Below, piece after piece: positions 40,211 through 46,244 of a stretch of 46,244 nt of DNA. Origin of the DNA: Candidatus Anaerotignum merdipullorum (GTDB taxonomy: Bacteria; Bacillota; Clostridia; Lachnospirales; Anaerotignaceae); assembly GCA_019115165.1 (NCBI GenBank), contig DXEB01000037.1:1-46244 (forward strand). Reading direction: 5' to 3'. A model generated the notes under the pieces. The model did not search any database and was not told the origin of the DNA. It saw only the letters and a program-made list of their open reading frames with translations. The translations under genes and the position numbers were made by a program. Each line of letters opens with the position of its first letter. Positions within the stretch are counted from its first letter, which is position 1.

Positions 40211-41534
40211 TTATGCAAACATTCGTTCTATTTCTGTTCCAATGTCGATGACAGAAATGTTTTCATTACTATCTTGTACTGCATCAAATTCTTCATAAGG
40301 TAATAAAGTTAATTCTTGTATGAATTGGTCTAATGCTTCAGTGTTGTCCGTAATCAGCTGAGCATTATCCCCATATACATCAACCGTAATTAACTCCTTT
40401 GCGTGTCCCATCAAATTTGATACTGCCTTAGGACTAAAATTCATTTTCAACAAAAGCGTACAATATGAACTTCTTAAATCATGCCACCTGATATTAGGTA
40501 AATTATTTTCTTCCAGTATTTTCTTAAAATATTTATACTGGAAGTCTTTACTTCTGGAATGACCATATGTGGAACAACATATATAGCCTTCATCTAAAAA
40601 TTCTTTTTTTCTTTTGCTTTTATTCTTTTCATATATTTTTCGCTGTTCTAAAATAGCTTGAAACACATAATCAGGAATTTTTAAAGTTCGATAGCTGGAT
40701 GGTGTTTTTAATCCTAGTTCTTGTTTTGTCAAAGTTTTTTTTTCTGATTTCTTCTATATTTACATCAAGGGGTTTTCCCAACTGTCTTTGAATAGTTAAT
40801 GTTTGTTCAACAAAATCTATGTCTGAATACTTCAGACCTATTATTTCGCTTCTTCTAAGTCCCATCAACGCATTAAACAATACCTGTAAATAGATTGGTG
40901 TATTCTTACTGGCTTCTATTAAGGTATATAACTGTTCTAATGTAAGTGTCTTTTGCGAATTGATATTTCTTGTTCTATATGGTTTCGCTTTTATATGTTT
41001 AGGCAATGGAACATTTTCTGCTGGATTCGTAGATAGCATTTTTTTACTTACGGCATATTTTAATGATATATTCATTACAGTTTTTACATTTCTGACTGAA
41101 GATGGAGATTTCAAAGCCGAAACTTTGTATAGATCTTGAACATCACCTTTACTTATATTGATCAGTTTTTTTGTTCCTAGCATAGGCAAGATATAATTAT
41201 AAACTATATTTTTAAAAGAATTGTATGTATTACTGCTTCTTACTCTATTTTTAATATCATCTTCTAACCAATGAACATAGAAATCATTTACAGATATATC
41301 AGTATAAACAATATATGTCCCACTATATAAAGCCCCTATTGTTTTGTTCCGTTCTTCATTGGCTACCTTTTTTGTGAGAAAACCCGATTTTTGCTGTATT
41401 TTCTTAGTACCATCCAAGTAGTGAAGAACTATCCTAAATCCATATTTGTTTTTTATTTGAATTACATTGGTCACTTCCCAGTTAACGTATTTCTGTACAC
41501 CGGTATCATGTAGCATAAACATCATCCTTTTCAT
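40211..41534 (-). pseudogene. Tyrosine recombinase split by a frameshift at an A9 run
   Basis: An integrase of about 440 codons in two frames. The first part, from the ATG at 41534, carries the N-terminal DNA-binding and core-binding regions and the first catalytic arginine in LMGLRRSEIIGL. The second carries RWHDLRSSYCTLL (His and Arg), the MGHAKE histidine and the tyrosine in VDVYGD. The reading frames join if one A is removed from nine in a row at 40735-40743; then KK-TLTKQELGLKTPSSYRT reads through. It may be a pseudogene, a sequencing error or a case of transcriptional slippage. Its ATG overlaps the stop of the upstream integrase as TAATG. Confidence 0.75.
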
Positions 41535-42709
41535 TAACAATCTGGTACAAATGATTGGTTCATAAATTCAATAATTTCTTTATCTCCATTCATTACATCA
41601 CAGTAATATTCAAAAGTAGTATGAATAGATTCATGACCGAGTGCAGCTGAAATTTGAACAAGGGGTACTCCTTTTTCCATCAAAATCGTAGAATATATAT
41701 GTCTTAGGCTATGTACACTGATTGGGGGCAAGCCATTCCTTTTGCAAATCTTTGTTAGTGCAATATTCATAGAAGCCATTGAATGTGGTTTTCCATTTTT
41801 CTGACAGCTGATATAATCATGGTCTTCATACTGATCCAGATAACTGTTTTTGCAGTATTCTACCCACCCTTTTCTTTTTTCCAATTCATCTATTATAATT
41901 TGAGGAACTTTTAATGTTCTATAGCTGTTATTTGTTTTTGGAGCTTTTTCAACTTGTCTATATTCATCAACCAGTTTGTTACTTTTATTATCAATTAGTG
42001 GGTTATTTGAAAGCTGTCTTGAGATTTTAACAGAATGATTTTCTAAATCGAAGTCACCAAATTTTAAACCAAGTATTTCTCCTTTTCTTAACCCACAAAA
42101 TATTCCTAATAAAATCTCTAAATACCACTCATTATACTTTGCAGCATTTAGTAACCGTTTTGTTTGTACTTTATCCAATACAAAAATATTAGCTTTTTTT
42201 CTTGGATATGTCTTTGATGCACTTACAGGGTTTCTATTCAAATAACCAGCTGATACAGCATCTTTTAATGCTATATTCAAAAGTTCTCTCGACTTGTTTC
42301 CAGCTGATGCAGAAATTGGGGCTATTTTTTTCAATAGTTCATCTATATACTCCACACTAACAAACTTAATTTTGATATCAGTATCTAGAAACGGAAGTAT
42401 ATAACTATTTAAAACAAACTTTGATACCATTTGAGTTGTTGGCTCAATTCTTTTAGGAAAAATTTCATCGAACCAATAAAGTAGATAATTTTTTAATGTA
42501 ATAGAATCATCTTGGTTTTGTGCTAACTGATATTTTCTTAAAGAAGATTGAAAATTCTTTTCATATTCTTTAAAACTTTTTTCAGCAGCAGTTTTTGTTT
42601 TGAAACCTCCCTTTTTGCTATATTTCACTGTTCCATCTTCATTTAAAACTTTAGTTCTGTGATACCAAGAACCATTTTCATAAAACGCACATCCATTTTT
42701 TTGATCCAT
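41534..42709 (-). CDS. Tyrosine recombinase (integrase of the mobile element)
   Basis: A 391-residue site-specific recombinase with an N-terminal AP2-like arm-binding part (residues 1-60), a core-binding domain (about 65-160) and a catalytic domain. The catalytic set is intact: Arg in CGLRKGEILGL, His and Arg in VHSLRHIYST, His in LGHESIHTT and Tyr in FEYYCDV. It would cut and join the element's ends at the chromosomal target. AAGGAGGAAT precedes the ATG. It is 16 bases after the excisionase-like gene and is coupled to the second recombinase downstream. Confidence 0.92.
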   Translation of the reverse strand: MDQKNGCAFYENGSWYHRTKVLNEDGTVKYSKKGGFKTKTAAEKSFKEYEKNFQSSLRKYQLAQNQDDSITLKNYLLYWFDEIFPKRIEPTTQMVSKFVLNSYILPFLDTDIKIKFVSVEYIDELLKKIAPISASAGNKSRELLNIALKDAVSAGYLNRNPVSASKTYPRKKANIFVLDKVQTKRLLNAAKYNEWYLEILLGIFCGLRKGEILGLKFGDFDLENHSVKISRQLSNNPLIDNKSNKLVDEYRQVEKAPKTNNSYRTLKVPQIIIDELEKRKGWVEYCKNSYLDQYEDHDYISCQKNGKPHSMASMNIALTKICKRNGLPPISVHSLRHIYSTILMEKGVPLVQISAALGHESIHTTFEYYCDVMNGDKEIIEFMNQSFVPDC

Positions 42710-42725
42710 AGATATTCCTCCTTAT

Positions 42726-42917
42726 TTAAGGATTATCAAGCCACTCATCAAAAGATTTTTTTGGAACACGATATAATTTACCTATTTTAATAACTTTAAA
42801 TGGGGCTTGATCTTCATAAACTTTTTCCAAAAAAACATAGGTCATGCTCCTTCCAATTCCAAGTATTCTTTGTATATCAGAAGCATCATATACCATTTTT
42901 TCAGATGTATCATTCAT
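42726..42917 (-). CDS. Excisionase-like helix-turn-helix protein
   Basis: A 63-residue DNA-binding protein with the MerR/Xis-type winged helix: YDASDIQRILGIGRSMTYVF and KIGKLYRVPKKSFDEWL are the two recognisable stretches. It is the size of Tn916-type Xis and lies directly before the integrase, the usual place. GGGAG precedes the ATG by about twelve bases. It would direct the recombinase towards excision. Confidence 0.85.
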   Translation of the reverse strand: MNDTSEKMVYDASDIQRILGIGRSMTYVFLEKVYEDQAPFKVIKIGKLYRVPKKSFDEWLDNP

Positions 42918-43230
42918 TTATGTATCATCTCCCGCGCGCAGAAATGATTCTGCAATTATTTTATCTAAACTCGAAATACTTTCCAAATGTGCAAAAATAT
43001 AAATTGCATACTTGACATTTTATATTTTAACTATAACAAGCGAACGATTTTCATCCATAGGTCTGCAAATAGCAGCCTGTCCCCTTCAGACGACCTGTCC
43101 CCATTGCTTGCGACGGTTTTATCACGCTCGGACTGTGGCTAAACAGAAGTATCATTACAATGTTATCCGCCTGTCTGCAATATTTAGTTTTCAAGATTCT
43201 CAAATTACTTTAAAAAATTTTATGTATTGA
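42918..43230. other. Intergenic region with a GC-rich repeat block
   Basis: About 310 bases between the excisionase and the HTH_16 gene. A GC-richer block at about 43050-43145 stands in AT-rich surroundings. It holds a 9-bp direct repeat CCTGTCCCC (43076-43084 and 43094-43102, 18 bases apart) and CTGC/GCAG and GTCTG/CAGAC inverted repeats. Open frames exist on the plus strand but without ribosome binding sites. Confidence 0.45.
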
Positions 43231-43527
43231 TCAATTTTTACAAGGATCAAATTTCATAACGGCTGCAATCAAACTTGTTTCCAACATTTTTTTCACAGTT
43301 TCATCAATTTGTTCTGTATAATCACCATCCTCTGTCGAAACAAGACGCAAGGATAGTTTATTGATATATGGTTCATAGATTTCTACAATTTTCATAAGTG
43401 CTAAAGGTTCACCGGAAATCGCTTTTAGTACTGTCTGCTCATCCAATTTTTCTCTGCTTTTGCTAAAAGGATTTTCCTGTCTTTTCGTTTTTTCATCTCT
43501 AATACGTTTGGCTTTTCTAGGGCTCAT
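43231..43527 (-). CDS. Conjugative-element HTH_16 domain protein
   Basis: A 98-residue protein with the helix-turn-helix domain common next to sigma-like genes of Tn916/Tn1549-like elements. The core ISGEPLALMKIVEIYEPYIN and TVKKMLETSLIAAVMKF correspond to the family's GDxxALxxVLxxYxxYI and LxTxLixAI patterns. Its start lies within the end of the sigma-like gene, showing coupled translation. The role is probably transcription control of the element, by inference. Confidence 0.82.
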   Translation of the reverse strand: MSPRKAKRIRDEKTKRQENPFSKSREKLDEQTVLKAISGEPLALMKIVEIYEPYINKLSLRLVSTEDGDYTEQIDETVKKMLETSLIAAVMKFDPCKN

Positions 43528-43948
43528 CTTTCATCCCCTCCATTAGTTTTCTAATCCTTTTTAATGCCGTTATTCTGTTGTATTGTACCGTACTTTGAGG
43601 CAGCAGCATTTCTTTGGATATTTCTTTATCCGTCATTCCTTCAAAAAAACTCAATATAAGAATGACTAGTTTTTTATTTGGTAATAGCAGTAAGGCACGA
43701 TATAGTAGCTCATTTTCTATCGCAACTGTTAATCCATCTATTTTTAGCCAAAAATACAATATTCCATATTCATCTTCTATATATACTTGATCAAATAATT
43801 TTTCATTTTCTCCTACGTATATGACCCCTTTTCTTTTTTCTTTTTCCTCTGATTTAAAAATACTGTAATTTCTATACTTCAGAACTTTTTTACAAAAACA
43901 GTCGAATTGATTGAGCAAATCAGCATCTTCAAAAGGAAGCACTTTCAT
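43517..43948 (-). CDS. Sigma-70-like regulator of the mobile element
   Basis: A 143-residue protein whose C-terminal 55 residues look like sigma region 4: ALLLLPNKKLVILILSFFEG, then TDKEISKEMLLPQSTVQYNR with the helix-turn-helix. The N-terminal part is a shorter, divergent region. Proteins of this kind (Tn916 Orf7-like) activate transfer or excision gene expression. GAGGTGG precedes the ATG. Confidence 0.82.
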   Translation of the reverse strand: MKVLPFEDADLLNQFDCFCKKVLKYRNYSIFKSEEKEKRKGVIYVGENEKLFDQVYIEDEYGILYFWLKIDGLTVAIENELLYRALLLLPNKKLVILILSFFEGMTDKEISKEMLLPQSTVQYNRITALKRIRKLMEGMKDEP

Positions 43949-44121
43949 CCCACCACCTCCCTCTTCACGTTTTGTAATCTTACTGCCCTTTTCATTTAAT
44001 AAATCACTTCTTGACAGAAAAAAACAAATAATTAAAAGAAAATTATTTTTTGTTAAAATTATCCATATTATCGACTAATTTCCAGTGTATATTTTAAATT
44101 TTATTTGCAATATATATAAAA
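43949..44121. other. AT-rich gap upstream of the sigma-like gene
   Basis: About 170 very AT-rich bases between the sigma-like gene and the terminator of the previous operon. It must contain the promoter of the excision/regulation genes, but no pair of boxes stood out. Confidence 0.3.
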
Positions 44122-44152
44122 AGTGCTGCATGTGTTTTTTTCATGCAGCACT
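44113..44152 (-). terminator. Terminator after the ICE hypothetical gene
   Basis: AGTGCTGCATG (44122-44132) and CATGCAGCACT (44142-44152) form a perfect 11-bp stem. On the minus strand it is followed by TTTTTATATA. Confidence 0.85.
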
Positions 44153-44200
44153 AAAAATTAAGTGTTATCACAAGATATTAATTCATCAAATGTGACAATA

Positions 44201-44581
44201 CTATCTAACATACTTATGAAATAATTGTTGGTATCTTAAAAATCCATCATGATTTAGAGGTGCTCTCAATGACGTTATGCTCCATAAAAGCAACTCTTCT
44301 TCTTCAATATGAAAAACTCCACTTGGTACAAAACCATTTCCGTTATATACAGGTGCTGACGGGCGTAAAATTTCTTTTACTTCAGATTTTGTTTTGGCAT
44401 TCATCAGAAAATTTATTTTCTTTAAGGCAATTTCATAAATTAGTGATTTAAGAAAATCCATTCGAGAAAACTCTTGGATTTCTTTCATCAAACTCCAGAT
44501 AGCAGCAAACACATACTCCTTTTTTTCTTCCCTTTCAGCTTTCTTTAATGTTTCCATAAAAAGCTGGTTTACCTTATCCAT
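44201..44581 (-). CDS. Hypothetical protein of the mobile element
   Basis: A 126-residue, mainly helical, charged protein with no membrane segment. It is not recognised as a named family. The central stretch EILRPSAPVYNGNGFVPSGV is a conserved-looking linker, and hydrophobic helices flank it. The ATG at 44581 follows AGGAGG nine bases upstream. It sits 13 bases after the primase gene and ends before a strong terminator, so the two are one unit. Confidence 0.65.
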   Translation of the reverse strand: MDKVNQLFMETLKKAEREEKKEYVFAAIWSLMKEIQEFSRMDFLKSLIYEIALKKINFLMNAKTKSEVKEILRPSAPVYNGNGFVPSGVFHIEEEELLLWSITSLRAPLNHDGFLRYQQLFHKYVR

Positions 44582-44594
44582 CAAATGAAACCTC

Positions 44595-45686
44595 CTATCT
44601 CATAGTCTTTATGACCTGTTGATGCTTGAGCCAGTCATCAATTCCCTTATATCTTTCGTCCCATTTCAATCGATGAACCTGAAACCCATACTCATTGGCA
44701 ATCCGTATCATATTCATACAAGCTCTCTGCACATGTGGATTTGTTTCCTTATCCATGTCATATGCTTCGATGATATCTGTTGTACCGTTTTCCCTAAGCT
44801 GTGCAAAAGCTGGTCTTAAATCCTCATAATGCGTCACACCAGCTACTGCAAGAAAAGTCCTACCAGACAGGCTATGAGCAACATTCGCTTTTAACGCACC
44901 CTCTGTCACATATACTGTCTTAGCTGCTGGATTACCAATAAAATGCACAGGACCACCAATAGAAGCTCCTCGAAACTGATTGGAACTGGAAAACCAGATA
45001 TACTTCTTATCTTCAATGGGATGGTCTAATCGGATCTGAAAGCCTTCCACACGTCCATCCAGAGCACAGACCGGAATTAAAATACCAGAAGCCTTTTTAT
45101 GAAACTGTATGCCATAGGTATTATCCTTTCTTGTATAGAAACCTGGTACACCACTGAGCTGACAACCACTTGCCACCAATGCAGATACAATTTTATGAAA
45201 TCCAAAGGCTGGCGTACTTCTGTATTGGTATTTTACAATCTCATCAATACGAAGCCCTCTTTCCAGCAAATTTTGCTTATGTGAAGCTGTCAATATCAAC
45301 TGAGAAAGCAGCATACGATAGGTCTGATCTCGCGTTTCAAGGTCTGCCCTTTCTACCTGCTCCAACTCTGGTACCATATTTTTCTGTTTAGCAGCAAATG
45401 TCTGGTATTCTGACGCCTTTTTCCCACAGTGCAAAATCTCACAAATCTCTGCAAAAGCCTGTTTTTGATTTATCCTGTGCAGTTTGGCATATAGGTCGAT
45501 CATGCCTCCTGATGTTTCACAATAATTACAGCGGAAAACATTTTTCACAAGATTGATATTCATTTTTCCTTTTTTGTGGTTGCAAAAAGGGCAGTCTACA
45601 TCCATATTTGTGGGTTGTCTGCGGCGGACTTTCAGGTCTAAAATCCCTGCCACATCTAATATGGTAAACGGATATATTTTCTCCAT
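44595..45686 (-). CDS. CHC2 zinc-finger DNA primase-like protein
   Basis: A 363-residue protein with an N-terminal zinc finger (Cys32, Cys35, Cys53 and Cys56 in DCPFCNHKKG and FRCNYCETSG) of the DnaG CHC2 type. The C-terminal half looks like a Toprim-related domain (VYVTEGALKANVAHSL, DIIEAYDMDKETN). Mobile elements often carry such primases to start replication of the transferred strand. AAGGAGGG precedes the ATG. The first cysteine position normally held by His differs, which may affect metal binding. Confidence 0.8.
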   Translation of the reverse strand: MEKIYPFTILDVAGILDLKVRRRQPTNMDVDCPFCNHKKGKMNINLVKNVFRCNYCETSGGMIDLYAKLHRINQKQAFAEICEILHCGKKASEYQTFAAKQKNMVPELEQVERADLETRDQTYRMLLSQLILTASHKQNLLERGLRIDEIVKYQYRSTPAFGFHKIVSALVASGCQLSGVPGFYTRKDNTYGIQFHKKASGILIPVCALDGRVEGFQIRLDHPIEDKKYIWFSSSNQFRGASIGGPVHFIGNPAAKTVYVTEGALKANVAHSLSGRTFLAVAGVTHYEDLRPAFAQLRENGTTDIIEAYDMDKETNPHVQRACMNMIRIANEYGFQVHRLKWDERYKGIDDWLKHQQVIKTMR

Positions 45687-45701
45687 ATCTTACCCTCCTT
45701 G

Positions 45702-46244
45702 TTATTTCGCAGCATCCAGTAATACCTTTGCTGCGGCACGAAGCAGATTGTTTCTGCCGCCGTATGATTCTACATACCATGGCAGCGCGCTTGGTTTCTC
45801 CAGACAAAGTTCTCCCATAGTTTTTCCTTTATAAACCCCCATGGGAATGATATATGCTTTGGCATCATCCAAAGTCATTTTCTTGGTCAGTTCCTCAACG
45901 CTCATATGTTCCGACAGTTCCTCTTTTTTGCTACCTTTGGGACTTGATTTTTCACTTCCGACCTCACCACTAACTTTCTTCTGCTGTGGAACAGGTTCTT
46001 CTGGCAACGGCTCATCCTCTTCCGGTGGCAGATCATTCTCATTTATTTTTGGTACTGTGACCGGTGCATCTACAGGATTAGGATCACGCTCCTCACCAGG
46101 TTCAGCAAACTGAATACCAAAGCCAGCATCCGCCAAAGCTCTGCCCACTGCAGCTGTTTCAGCAGACTCCACATATTTCTTCCCATAGGCATCATCTTCT
46201 GTACGCCAACGCTGTGCCATCGCACAGGAAATATAGCTGTCCTC
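45702..46244 (-). CDS. Mobile-element protein, truncated at the window edge
   Basis: The C-terminal 180 residues of a larger protein; the frame stays open to the edge, so the N-terminus is missing. A conserved-looking block AETAAVGRALADAGFGIQF is followed by an acidic, Pro-rich linker (about 70 residues) and a compact tail with PMGVYKGKTMGEL. Single-strand-annealing or recombination-related proteins of conjugative elements have similar parts, but I cannot name it firmly. It lies 15 bases upstream of the primase gene and is probably co-transcribed. Confidence 0.55.
   Translation of the reverse strand, partial: EDSYISCAMAQRWRTEDDAYGKKYVESAETAAVGRALADAGFGIQFAEPGEERDPNPVDAPVTVPKINENDLPPEEDEPLPEEPVPQQKKVSGEVGSEKSSPKGSKKEELSEHMSVEELTKKMTLDDAKAYIIPMGVYKGKTMGELCLEKPSALPWYVESYGGRNNLLRAAAKVLLDAAK

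Noticed and set aside
43012-43230. Plus-strand frame of 72 codons over the GC-rich block
   Set aside because: No ribosome site and no family similarity; more likely structural or control DNA.

Overview
The window comes from a low-to-moderate GC, spore-forming anaerobe of the Firmicutes, most likely class Clostridia. The evidence is Shine-Dalgarno sites of the AGGAGG type before nearly every gene, sigma-A type promoters, a small acid-soluble spore protein, a lysine riboswitch, and an F-type plus a V-type ATPase in the same cell. The genus cannot be fixed from the sequence alone. No rRNA, tRNA or CRISPR array was found.

Region by region. 0-3.8 kb (minus strand): a terminator from a neighbour outside the window, a beta-hydroxyacid dehydrogenase paired with diaminopropionate ammonia-lyase, and a ketopantoate reductase-like enzyme. 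3.9-8.1 kb (minus): a TetR regulator and a two-gene ABC exporter, with a near-consensus promoter and an adjoining palindrome that suggest autoregulation. 8.2-8.8 kb: an XRE regulator and a small membrane protein behind a duplicated operator-like repeat. 8.9-15.1 kb: the complete F1Fo ATP synthase operon (a-c-b-delta-alpha-gamma-beta-epsilon). A LacI-family regulator diverges from it, and LacI-like sites lie just downstream of the atp promoter. 16.8-17.9 kb: a family 2 glycosyltransferase. 18.2-26.7 kb: a complete nine-gene V-type ATPase operon (H-I-K-E-C-F-A-B-D) whose K subunit carries the Na+-binding residues. 27.4-29.9 kb: a Nudix hydrolase, Hsp33, a methyltransferase and a spore protein. 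30-33 kb (plus): lysine riboswitch, asd, dapA, dapB, which make the diaminopimelate, lysine and dipicolinate precursor. 33.2-40 kb (minus): a corrinoid adenosyltransferase, a double-OB ssDNA-binding protein, a hypothetical gene, uvrA and uvrB.

From about 40.1 kb to the right edge the composition becomes AT-rich and the genes are those of an integrative conjugative element of the broad Tn916 kind: two tandem, translationally coupled tyrosine recombinases (one split by a frameshift at a run of nine A), an excisionase-like protein, an HTH_16 protein, a sigma-70-like factor, a hypothetical protein, a CHC2-type primase and a truncated gene at the edge. The element sits directly upstream of uvrB; its other end is outside the window.

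The most interesting points are the side-by-side F- and V-ATPases with different predicted ion-binding signatures, the possible LacI control of the F-ATPase, the tandem recombinase pair with its slippery frameshift, and a GC-rich repeat block in the mobile element. None of these proves a wholly new system; they are the places where a second look could pay.
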